Shown piece after piece: positions 1 to 5,561 of a DNA stretch of 7,202 nucleotides. The notes under the pieces were generated by a model. The model was not told where the DNA came from, searched no databases, and was given only the letters and a program-made list of their open reading frames with translations. The stretch comes from DASXMX01 sp036794395. GTDB taxonomy: Bacteria; Planctomycetota; Phycisphaerae; Tepidisphaerales; Tepidisphaeraceae. Where the stretch lies: the NCBI GenBank assembly GCA_036794395.1, contig DAIRGS010000359.1:1-7202 (forward strand), read 5' to 3'. How positions within the stretch are numbered: position 1 is the first letter of the stretch; each line of letters starts with the position of its first letter. Both the position numbers and the translations under genes were made by a program.

Positions 1-136
1 CTGGCGGCAAATTCAGAAGGTTGTCCAACTGTCGGAAATTGGTGTTCCCAAATCGCACCCGTCGCTGGCGGTCATCCCCCTCGATCATGGGCTGGAAGCC
101 CCATGCCACGAAAGGCGTGGAATCGCGCACGGTCAT
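1..136 (-). CDS. Partial hypothetical protein, N-terminal 45 residues, runs off the left edge
   Basis: Reading leftward from an ATG at 136-134, the frame stays open to the window edge. It gives 45 residues beginning MTVRDSTPFVAWGFQPMIEG and continuing through RRVRFGNTNFRQLDN. A stop codon (TAA) directly precedes the ATG in frame, so the start is at 136 or further inside. The composition is that of a normal soluble protein, unlike the Arg/Ser/Leu-rich readings of the opposite strand. It begins 31 nt after the stop of the small charged gene at 168-440, so the two probably form one leftward operon. There is no clear Shine-Dalgarno: a GGGGG tract lies about 17 nt upstream, which is too far. No family is recognised from this fragment. 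Confidence 0.5.
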   Translation of the reverse strand, partial: MTVRDSTPFVAWGFQPMIEGDDRQRRVRFGNTNFRQLDNLLNLPP

Positions 137-167
137 TTATGGCTTTGGATGTACCCCCGCCGATTGC

Positions 168-440
168 TCAGGCTTTTACATCAATGTGCGGCTCGGGCTC
201 GTCCTGATCCTGCCGGCGTTTACGCGAGTCGTCCTTACGCTGTCCCTGCTGCTCCCCGTCCTGAACGGGATGAAGCTCCTCGACGCTTTCGACTTCATGT
301 TCGAAGCGGTCGCCGGAGGACGCGGCGTTCTTGCTCGCCACCTGAGCCCGGCGAACCTGCCGCTGCTTCTCGGTGCCCATCGCCTGCTGCGCCTGAGCGC
401 TTCCAAGGATGGCCCCAGCTAATGGATTGAAGTCTGTCAT
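168..440 (-). CDS. Small highly charged hypothetical protein (90 aa)
   Basis: This is a leftward 90-residue ORF starting MTDFNPLAGAILGSAQAQQ and ending PEPHIDVKA. After a short Ala/Leu-rich N-terminus (residues 5-20), the rest is dominated by Lys, Arg, Glu, Gln and Asp with almost no aromatics. It is probably partly helical and partly disordered, with a Gln/Arg/Lys/Asp-rich stretch around residues 63-82. There is no signal peptide or membrane segment. A Shine-Dalgarno-like GAGGTG (plus-strand 452-457) lies 11 nt before the ATG. The intervening bases form a short inverted repeat (GGTCG/CGACC, 441-452) that could bring the two closer in RNA. It looks like a family of small charged planctomycete proteins, but I know no function for it. 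It probably shares an operon with the partial gene at 1-136. The plus-strand frame over the same bases is rejected on composition. Confidence 0.6.
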   Translation of the reverse strand: MTDFNPLAGAILGSAQAQQAMGTEKQRQVRRAQVASKNAASSGDRFEHEVESVEELHPVQDGEQQGQRKDDSRKRRQDQDEPEPHIDVKA

Positions 441-451
441 GGTCGTGCGAC

Positions 452-457
452 CACCTC
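452..457 (-). promoter_or_regulatory. Ribosome binding site of the small charged gene
   Basis: On the minus strand this reads GAGGTG, 11 nt before the ATG at 440. The inverted repeat GGTCG-TG-CGACC lies between it and the start codon. Confidence 0.4.
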
Positions 458-516
458 GGGGCCCGGCGAGGCCCTTACAAACTCATCGGCAGGCCCTTCC
501 CCCGCCTTAAGCGATT

Positions 517-544
517 TTGTCGCCGGCCACGTCCGGCGTATGAT
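517..544 (+). promoter_or_regulatory. Candidate sigma70-type promoter with an inverted repeat in the spacer
   Basis: The -35-like TTGTCG (517-522, 4 of 6 to consensus) is followed by a 16-nt spacer and a -10-like TATGAT (539-544, 5 of 6). This would start transcription about 23 nt before the ATG at 574. The inverted repeat CGCCGG-ccacgt-CCGGCG (521-538) fills the spacer and overlaps the end of the -35, where a repressor could bind. This comes from consensus matching only; planctomycete promoters are poorly defined. The rest of the divergent gap (441-573) shows nothing else clear. Confidence 0.35.
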
Positions 545-573
545 TTTGACCTCGCACGTTCGGAACCAGCAAT

Positions 574-1908
574 ATGGGACGCATATTATCCGGCCATTAT
601 TTCCGCCGCTCTTCCCACGATTCCGCGCTCCGCTTTACCTTTTTGTTTCTCATCTCACTTTTCGCTGTTTCGCAACCAGCCCATGCGCAACGGAAACCAA
701 AGCCGACTGAATGGTTGATCAACTTCGATCGCGCCATGGCGGATGCGCGCAAGCAAAACCGCATCGTCCTGACCTATTTCAGCGGCAGCGATTGGGACCC
801 GTGGTGCCAGAAGCTGGATGAAGATGTATTCGAGACCGACGCCTTTCGCTCGTGGTCCGCGGCTCACGTGATTCTGCTCCGGGTGGATTTTCCGCGCGAA
901 AAGCGCCTCACCACGACGCTGATCCAGCAGAACGATCAGCTCAAAGTCCGCTACAGCATTTCCAAGACGCCAACGATCGTTTTTCTCGATCCGTCGGCGC
1001 AGCGGTTTTCGCGCGCGGGTTATGATGAGCTTCGTCGGCGCAAGGAGGAATCGCCGGGGCAGCCCAAGGCTTGTTTGGAATTTCTCGACCAGGTGTTGAA
1101 GGACCGTCCCCCAGATGTTCCCCTCTCGGCTCAGCCGGATTTCCCGGCGGCGATGGCTAAAGCCAAGAGCAAGTATGGATTGTTTCTCATGCTCGTTACG
1201 CATGGGCCCAACCCGCACGGGGCTCAGTTGCGGGACGATCTGTTGCACGACCAGCAATTCGTCAAATTCGTCAACAACAACATCACGTTCGTCTCGTTCG
1301 TCTGGCCGGAAGATGCGGATACTTCTCGCGCCGCCGTCGCGTTCCGCAACTTCGCGGCAAAAGAGAAGATCGCGCCGGTGCCGTTTCAGTTAGTCGTTTA
1401 CGACGCCGCGTTTAATCTCGGCAAGGCGCGGTTCTTTACCTACGATCCCAATCATGTTGAAGCCTTGATCGCCAGGATCCAGGCCCAGCTTCCCCATATC
1501 GATTACAGCGGCGGATGGCTCACGGATTACGAAACCGCCCGTACGATCGCATCCCAGCAGGACCGTTGTCTGTTCGTTGCCTTCACCAGCATGGATGGCG
1601 GCGAATGGTCGGCCCGGATGGACCGTGAAATCTTCCAAAGCACCGAATTTAAGGCGTACGCCAAGAAAAACCTGGTATTGCTGAAAGTTGATTTTCCCGT
1701 CGCCAGCACCCAGCCCGCCACGGCAACCGACCGAATGCTTGCCGACCTCTTCAACATCCGGGGATACCCGACGATTGTTATTGTTAATCCCCTGGGCCAG
1801 AAGCTGGTCGATTCCAAGTACATGAAGGGCGGGCCCGGTCCCTTCCTGGCCGAGCTTGACCCCATCCTTCGCAACGATGCCTTGCGACGCACGGCACTAA
1901 AAGACTAA
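574..1908 (+). CDS. Secreted protein with three thioredoxin-like domains lacking CXXC
   Basis: This is a 444-residue protein. Residues 1-38 are a signal peptide with hydrophobic core FTFLFLISLFAV and likely cleavage after AHA (36-38). Three thioredoxin-fold units follow. Domain 1 is about residues 45-178, with GSDWDPWC at 71-78 and cis-Pro motif KTPT at 131-134. Domain 2 is about 186-306, with VPF at 269-271 and no active-site Cys. Domain 3 is about 313-435, with TSMDGGEW at 338-345 and GYPT at 397-400. The usual planctomycete motif is SDWCGWC. Here domain 1 keeps only the second Cys (C78; D75 replaces the first) and domain 3 has lost both (G343, S346). Normal thiol-disulfide exchange is therefore unlikely, and a binding, chaperone or scaffold role outside the cytoplasm is inferred. 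The start at 574 has only a weak ribosome binding site. The DUF1800 gene follows after about 125 nt. Confidence 0.85.
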   Translation: MGRILSGHYFRRSSHDSALRFTFLFLISLFAVSQPAHAQRKPKPTEWLINFDRAMADARKQNRIVLTYFSGSDWDPWCQKLDEDVFETDAFRSWSAAHVILLRVDFPREKRLTTTLIQQNDQLKVRYSISKTPTIVFLDPSAQRFSRAGYDELRRRKEESPGQPKACLEFLDQVLKDRPPDVPLSAQPDFPAAMAKAKSKYGLFLMLVTHGPNPHGAQLRDDLLHDQQFVKFVNNNITFVSFVWPEDADTSRAAVAFRNFAAKEKIAPVPFQLVVYDAAFNLGKARFFTYDPNHVEALIARIQAQLPHIDYSGGWLTDYETARTIASQQDRCLFVAFTSMDGGEWSARMDREIFQSTEFKAYAKKNLVLLKVDFPVASTQPATATDRMLADLFNIRGYPTIVIVNPLGQKLVDSKYMKGGPGPFLAELDPILRNDALRRTALKD

Positions 1909-1955
1909 CTCCGGCGTTATAACCCTCGGAGCGAGGCGACTTGCCCCTTTTACGA

Positions 1956-1983
1956 TTGCGGGGTGAACGTTACCGGCTAGAAT
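1956..1983 (+). promoter_or_regulatory. Candidate promoter for the DUF1800/DUF1501 operon
   Basis: A -10-like TAGAAT (1978-1983, 5 of 6) lies 16 nt after a weak -35-like TTGCGG (1956-1961, 3 of 6). It would give a leader of about 45 nt before the ATG at 2034. The support is consensus similarity and position in the 125-nt gap after the thioredoxin-like gene. Confidence 0.28.
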
Positions 1984-2021
1984 GATTTATCCTTACATTC
2001 ATAAATCCACGGGACAAACGG

Positions 2022-2026
2022 CGGGA
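2022..2026 (+). promoter_or_regulatory. Ribosome binding site pointing to a start at 2034
   Basis: GGGAG sits 7 nt before the ATG at 2034. This is the only well-spaced ribosome binding site near the beginning of the DUF1800 gene, and it serves the signal-peptide frame rather than the frame of the DUF1800 body. Confidence 0.5.
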
Positions 2027-2033
2027 GCACCTC

Positions 2034-2148
2034 ATGTCTTTTAGTGCCGGGCCCTTAAAACGCTTAGCCCTTCTAATCGCAGTCGGCGCGATCGTCATTG
2101 CCGGCCCCGTTATCGCGATTTCCCACGGTGCGGATGACGATCAAGCCG
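2034..2148 (+). other. Out-of-frame signal-peptide leader of the DUF1800 gene
   Basis: From the ATG at 2034 the frame encodes MSFSAGPLKRLALLIAVGAI and then VIAGPVIAISHGADDDQ. This is a typical signal peptide: a basic n-region (K9, R10), a hydrophobic core of about 18 residues, then a small/acidic mature start. Past about 2148 the frame becomes Pro/Arg/Ser-rich and ends at 2321 without resembling any protein. The DUF1800 body continues in the next frame (+1). Joining the two between about 2120 and 2150 gives a normal exported DUF1800 protein. The shift could be an assembly or sequencing error, a genuine one-base insertion, or recoding. Confidence 0.55.
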
Positions 2149-3606
2149 CTGAGTCCGGACGACCAGCTCCACAAGAGGATTCTCGAATCCCTTGCCGGCA
2201 TCCGAGACCCCAAAGCCCCCAAACAGCAAACACTGCACGGCCCCGATCTCACGGATCGCGAAAAAGCCATTCAGGTTCTCAACCGCCTGGGTTTCGGCCC
2301 CCGCCCGGGCGAAGTGGATGATGTCCTTAAAACCGGTGGCTGGCAGGCTTGGCTCAAGCTCCAGATGGACCCCGCGAAGATCGACGATGCCTCATGCGAT
2401 CGCATTATTGCCCAGAAATTCCCATGGGCGAAAATGTCGATGTCGCAGCTCCAAAAGGAATACGATGGCGATGGGCAAAACATCCGGCAGCTTCGTCGCG
2501 AACTGCCTGAATACGTCATTACCCGCGCGACCATCAGCAATCGCCAGTTCTTCGAGCTGATGTGTGATTTCTGGCGCAATCATTTCTGCGTCGATCAACC
2601 CGATACCAACGAAAAGAGCCGCTCCTGGACGGACGCCGATTACGAAAATGTCGTCATCCGCCAGCACGTGTTCGGCCACTTCGGCGACATGCTCATCGCC
2701 TCGGCCCACCACCCGGCAATGCTCGAATACCTGGATAACAAACTAAGCCGCAAGGATGCCTGGAACGAAAATTATGCCCGCGAAGTGATGGAGCTTCATA
2801 CGCTTGGGGTGGACAAGGGATACGGCAATCTCGATGTCCAGGAATTGAGCAAAGTCCTTACCGGGTGGAACTACGACGACGGCTTTAACTTTATCTTCCG
2901 CCCCGAATGGCATCAGCCCGGCCCCAAGCTGTGGCTGGGCAACAAGATTCCAGAAGGCTATCAGGGTGGGGTCAGCGCTTTGGCCAGCCTCGCCATTCAC
3001 CCCAACACCGCCCAGTTCATCTCCGAAAAGCTTTGCCGGTATCTGGTCAATGACAACCCGCCACCGGCCCTCACGCGCCGCATCGCCCAGGTGTTTCGTC
3101 AGACCCAGGGCGATTTGCCAAAGATTTACGCGGCCATCATCAACAGCCGCGAGTTCATGAGCCGCGAGAATTACCGCGCCAAGTTCAAGACACCATTCCA
3201 GTTTGCCGTCAGCTCGACCCGCGCCACTGGCGCGAAGCTTGAAGATTCCGATCGCCTCGCTCAGACCGTGGCCAAAATGGGCGAACCCCTTTACAACTGC
3301 GCCGACCCCACCGGCTACTTTGATACCGCCGAGCGCTGGATGGATTCCGGCGTCCTCACCGCCCGCTGGCAGTTCTCCTGGGACCTCGTCCGCGGCTCGG
3401 TTCCCGGCGCCAAAATCCCCGCATCATTCTTCGAAGAATTCAAAGCCGAAAAGCCCGAAGAAATCGAACAACGCATGATCGAAAATCTGATCGCCGGCGA
3501 CGCGGGAGATCGAGAACTGGTTGCGCTGAAAGATGCAGCGAGCCAGAAGGATGTTCAGCGAATGACCAGTGTTCTTCTTGGGTCGCCGTCGTTTCAGCAA
3601 AGATAA
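2098..3606 (+). CDS. DUF1800 family protein (N-terminus in question)
   Basis: This is a DUF1800 protein of up to 502 residues. It contains VLNRLGFGPRPGEVDDV (60-76), DFWRNHF (157-163), SAHHPAMLEYLDN (202-214), NENYAREVMELHTLGVDKG (223-241), VLTGW (253-257), HPNTAQFISEKLCRYLV (301-317), KTPFQFAVSSTRATGA (364-379) and a C-terminus ending SPSFQQR, all typical of the family. Its molecular function is unknown; it usually sits beside a DUF1501 gene and is usually exported. In this frame the only starts are TTG 2098 or ATG 2134. Neither has a good ribosome binding site or gives a signal peptide, whereas the 2034 frame supplies both, so the true gene probably begins at 2034 with a frame change near 2120-2150. 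It ends 5 nt before the first ATG of the four-helix-bundle ORF. Confidence 0.85.
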   Translation: MPAPLSRFPTVRMTIKPLSPDDQLHKRILESLAGIRDPKAPKQQTLHGPDLTDREKAIQVLNRLGFGPRPGEVDDVLKTGGWQAWLKLQMDPAKIDDASCDRIIAQKFPWAKMSMSQLQKEYDGDGQNIRQLRRELPEYVITRATISNRQFFELMCDFWRNHFCVDQPDTNEKSRSWTDADYENVVIRQHVFGHFGDMLIASAHHPAMLEYLDNKLSRKDAWNENYAREVMELHTLGVDKGYGNLDVQELSKVLTGWNYDDGFNFIFRPEWHQPGPKLWLGNKIPEGYQGGVSALASLAIHPNTAQFISEKLCRYLVNDNPPPALTRRIAQVFRQTQGDLPKIYAAIINSREFMSRENYRAKFKTPFQFAVSSTRATGAKLEDSDRLAQTVAKMGEPLYNCADPTGYFDTAERWMDSGVLTARWQFSWDLVRGSVPGAKIPASFFEEFKAEKPEEIEQRMIENLIAGDAGDRELVALKDAASQKDVQRMTSVLLGSPSFQQR

Positions 3607-3611
3607 GTCGA

Positions 3612-4043
3612 ATGACGAATGACGAAATTCGAATGACGAATCAAATTCCAATGACGAATGATCGAATGACGAAACCAGAAGGGACCGTTCCTGCGATTCG
3701 CGATGGTTTTGATCTGGAAGAGCGCACCGCGCGGTACGGCGAGGCAATAATCGGCTTTGCCAAACGTATTCCCGTCAGCCCGGTGACACGATGCCTGATT
3801 GAACAATTGGTCGCCTCCGGAACGAGTATCGGCGCGAACTATGGCGAGGCGAACGACGCAGAATCGAAAAAGGATTTCCGCCACAAGATTGGTATCTGCC
3901 GAAAAGAATCGAAGGAAACTAAACATTGGCTTCGGATGATCGCCACCGCAGTTCCTGAAATGTCAGCTGATGCGCGAAAACTATATCAAGAGGCGAAGGA
4001 ACTGAATCTGATCTTTGGAAAAATCCGTCGGAGTACCGAATGA
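3612..4043 (+). CDS. Four helix bundle protein (S23/IVP family)
   Basis: The longest reading is 143 residues. Family signatures are FDLEERTARYGEAIIGFAK (33-51), QLVASGTSIGANYGEA (65-80), ESKKDFRHKIGICRKESKE (84-102) and KHWLRMIATAVPE (104-116). These match the four-helix-bundle proteins first found as ORFs in 23S rRNA intervening sequences, whose fold resembles the Avd accessory protein of diversity-generating retroelements. Such proteins are about 115-125 residues and likely oligomeric and nucleic-acid binding (family knowledge; function unproven). Residues 1-21 are a translation of the repeat (MTNDEIR, MTNQIP, MTNDR, MTK), so the start may instead be ATG 3666, giving 125 residues. No start has a Shine-Dalgarno. 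ATG 3612 is 5 nt after the DUF1800 stop, so reinitiation by terminating ribosomes is likely. Confidence 0.88.
   Translation: MTNDEIRMTNQIPMTNDRMTKPEGTVPAIRDGFDLEERTARYGEAIIGFAKRIPVSPVTRCLIEQLVASGTSIGANYGEANDAESKKDFRHKIGICRKESKETKHWLRMIATAVPEMSADARKLYQEAKELNLIFGKIRRSTE
3617..3675 (+). repeat. Left terminal inverted repeat (59 bp)
   Basis: It begins GAATGACGAAATTCGAATGA and ends GAATGACGAAAC. It matches the reverse complement of 4052-4110 except at positions 3647 and 3649. With the bases just outside (3611-3673) it holds five copies of AATGACGAA, at 3611, 3618, 3632, 3650 and 3665. Three in-frame ATGs of the enclosed gene (3633, 3651, 3666) lie inside it. Confidence 0.9.
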
Positions 4044-4051
4044 CCCTCTTC

Positions 4052-4110
4052 GTTTCGTCATTCGATCATTCGTCATTCGGATTTGATTCGTCATTCGAAT
4101 TTCGTCATTC
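4052..4110 (-). repeat. Right terminal inverted repeat (59 bp)
   Basis: This is the inverted copy of 3617-3675, with four TTCGTCATT units (the complement of AATGACGAA) at 4054, 4069, 4087 and 4101. It begins 8 nt after the stop of the four-helix-bundle gene and ends 8 nt before the DUF1501 ribosome binding site. Confidence 0.9.
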
Positions 4111-4118
4111 GAATTTTG

Positions 4119-4123
4119 AAAGG
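4119..4123 (+). promoter_or_regulatory. Ribosome binding site of the DUF1501 gene
   Basis: AAAGG lies 5 nt before the ATG at 4129 and just outside the right inverted repeat. The cassette has therefore left this signal intact and unpaired in the predicted hairpin. Confidence 0.5.
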
Positions 4124-4128
4124 TACCT

Positions 4129-5493
4129 ATGACTTCACGTCGCGACTTTCTTAAATCCTCCGGCCTCGTCGTTATGGCCGGCGCCACCGGCTTTCTTGGC
4201 CTCGACCAGTTCGTCTACGGCAAAGACGACGGTAATCCCGTCAGTTCCAAAGCCGACGTTCAAAAGCCCACCCTCGTGACCATCTTCCTCCGCGGCGGGG
4301 CAGACTCCCTGCACGTCTTCGTCCCCTTCGGCGATCCGCTCTACTACGAATACCGCAAGTCGCTCGCCCTCCATGCCAACGCGGTCGGCAATGCCAAATC
4401 ACGCGGCGGAGAGAAGGGCGTGCTCCCGATCGGCAAGTCCGATTACTGGGGCATCAACCGGCACATGAAAGACCTGCTCCCGATGATGGAAGCCGGGACG
4501 TGCATTCCAATTCTTAACGTCGGCTCGCCGGATCCGACGCGCAGCCACTTCAGCGCACAGGATTACATGGAGCGGGCCAGCTTCGGTTCGAATGCAGTCA
4601 CCACCGGCTGGCTCAACCGATACCTCGAAGCAACCAAAAAACCCTTCGATGCCCCGCTCCGCGGCCTGTCTGCCCGCACGCTCGTTCCCCGCGCCCTGCG
4701 CGGCAGCTATCCCGTATTGGCCGGCGACAATCACACTGAAAAGCTCGACCTCTTCGAAGACCTCTACTCTTCCAAGAACCTGGTTGGCATGGATGCCCGC
4801 ACCGGCGCGGGCGAACAGAAGGGCATGAGCCTCGACGATGCCAAGCCCAACGTCGAAAAACGCGGCCTGACTTCAGACATGACGCGCGACGTGATCGCCG
4901 CCTCGGGTGCTAATGCCGTTGAACGCATCAAGGCGCTGGAAAAAGTTGAACGCACCCCCAACCACGCCCAATACCCCGGCGGCGAACTGGGCGAACAACT
5001 CCGCACCATCGCACGCGTCATAAAGGCCGATGTCGGCCTGGAAGTCGCCCAGGCCGACTATGGCGGCTGGGATCACCACTCAGGCCAGGGCAACACCAAC
5101 GGCAAAATGAGCCAGATGCTTGGCCACCTCACCGACTGCATCACCGCCTTCACCAAAGACCTCGGCCCCCGGATGGATCGCACCATGCTCCTGGTCATGA
5201 CCGAATTTGGCCGGACTGTCCATGAAAACGGCTCCGAAGGCACCGACCACGGCCGCGGCTCATTTATGCTGGCCGTCGGCAACATGCTCAAAGGCGGCCA
5301 GATCTACGGCCAATGGACCGGGCTACAGGATCTCGACAGCGAACGTTTCCAACCTGTGCATACCGATTTCCGAACGGTTTTTGCCGAGTCCCTTAACAAG
5401 CTCTACAAGGTTGATCCCCTCAAGGCGCGAATCTTCCCCGGCTTCAATCCCACGCGCAGCATGCTGCTCGATTTCATGAAGCCGGTAGTGTAG
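4129..5493 (+). CDS. DUF1501 family protein, Tat-exported
   Basis: This is a 454-residue DUF1501 protein. The N-terminus has a twin-arginine signal, SRRDFLKSS (3-11), followed by a hydrophobic stretch to about residue 30. Family motifs are LVTIFLRGGADSLHVFVPFG (49-68), HFSAQDYMERAS (140-151), ADYGGWDHHSGQ (309-320), MTEFGRTVHENGSEGTDHG (357-375), GGQIYGQWTGL (389-399) and HTDFRTVFAESL (411-422). The conserved Asp, His and Glu residues suggest a metal-binding alkaline-phosphatase/sulfatase-like fold, but no reaction is established. Tat export implies folding, perhaps with a cofactor, before leaving the cytoplasm. It normally pairs with the DUF1800 gene, from which it is here separated by the inverted-repeat cassette. 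The start is set by AAAGG 5 nt upstream and by the position of the RR motif. C-ending codons predominate. Confidence 0.92.
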   Translation: MTSRRDFLKSSGLVVMAGATGFLGLDQFVYGKDDGNPVSSKADVQKPTLVTIFLRGGADSLHVFVPFGDPLYYEYRKSLALHANAVGNAKSRGGEKGVLPIGKSDYWGINRHMKDLLPMMEAGTCIPILNVGSPDPTRSHFSAQDYMERASFGSNAVTTGWLNRYLEATKKPFDAPLRGLSARTLVPRALRGSYPVLAGDNHTEKLDLFEDLYSSKNLVGMDARTGAGEQKGMSLDDAKPNVEKRGLTSDMTRDVIAASGANAVERIKALEKVERTPNHAQYPGGELGEQLRTIARVIKADVGLEVAQADYGGWDHHSGQGNTNGKMSQMLGHLTDCITAFTKDLGPRMDRTMLLVMTEFGRTVHENGSEGTDHGRGSFMLAVGNMLKGGQIYGQWTGLQDLDSERFQPVHTDFRTVFAESLNKLYKVDPLKARIFPGFNPTRSMLLDFMKPVV

Positions 5494-5530
5494 CGACGGG
5501 CTCGCACATGTAAGTCGATCGTTGCCCCCC

Positions 5531-5553
5531 AAGTTGGAAGGCTCGCCCAACTT
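5531..5553 (+). other. Inverted repeat between the DUF1501 and ankyrin genes
   Basis: AAGTTGG (5531-5537) and CCAACTT (5547-5553) form a 7-bp stem with a 9-nt loop. No T-run follows, so it is not a standard terminator. The AAGGA ribosome binding site of the next gene (5554-5558) abuts the stem, so folding could affect its access. Confidence 0.35.
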
Positions 5554-5561
5554 AAGGATTC

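Larger units (their letters stand above)
3607..4118. mobile_element. Inverted-repeat-flanked four-helix-bundle cassette (putative non-autonomous element)
   Basis: A unit of about 500 bp lies between the DUF1800 stop and the DUF1501 ribosome binding site. Its arms, 3617-3675 and 4052-4110, are inverted copies matching at 57 of 59 positions. With 5 mismatches the match extends to 67 nt, up to 3683 and 4044. One S23/IVP-type four-helix-bundle gene fills the interior. There is no transposase, integrase or reverse transcriptase, so any movement would need help in trans. No clear target-site duplication is visible, and the outer edges are uncertain because the left arm carries an extra repeat unit. 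The layout resembles intervening sequences of bacterial 23S rRNA genes, which also pair inverted ends around an S23-family ORF. Mobility is inference; the repeats and the interruption of the gene pair are seen directly. Confidence 0.6.

Noticed and set aside
21..422. Plus-strand 133-residue frame at the left edge
   Set aside because: It is antisense to two better leftward frames, has Arg/Ser- and Leu-rich shadow composition, and has no ribosome binding site.
655..1257. Leftward 200-residue frame inside the thioredoxin-like gene
   Set aside because: It is a complementary shadow of a clearly coding gene, with no recognisable motif.
1909..1931. CTCCG/CGGAG pairing as a terminator after the thioredoxin-like gene
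   Set aside because: The stem is only 5 bp with a 13-nt loop and no following T-run.
2150..2321. Tail of the 2034 frame as a separate small protein
   Set aside because: Past the signal peptide the reading is Pro/Arg/Ser-rich and lies over the well-supported DUF1800 frame, so it is an out-of-frame shadow.
3611..3673. Short repeats as a possible CRISPR array
   Set aside because: The units are only 9 nt, unevenly spaced with overlaps, mirrored on the other side of a gene, and lack spacer-sized intervals or cas genes.
3612..4043. Bundle protein as the Avd component of a diversity-generating retroelement
   Set aside because: The fold family is similar, but no reverse transcriptase, template repeat or variable repeat is visible in the window.
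3595..4130. Target-site duplication around the cassette
   Set aside because: Bases outside the arms (ending AAGTCGAATGAC on the left, GAATTTTGAAAGG on the right) share no convincing direct repeat beyond the arm sequence itself.
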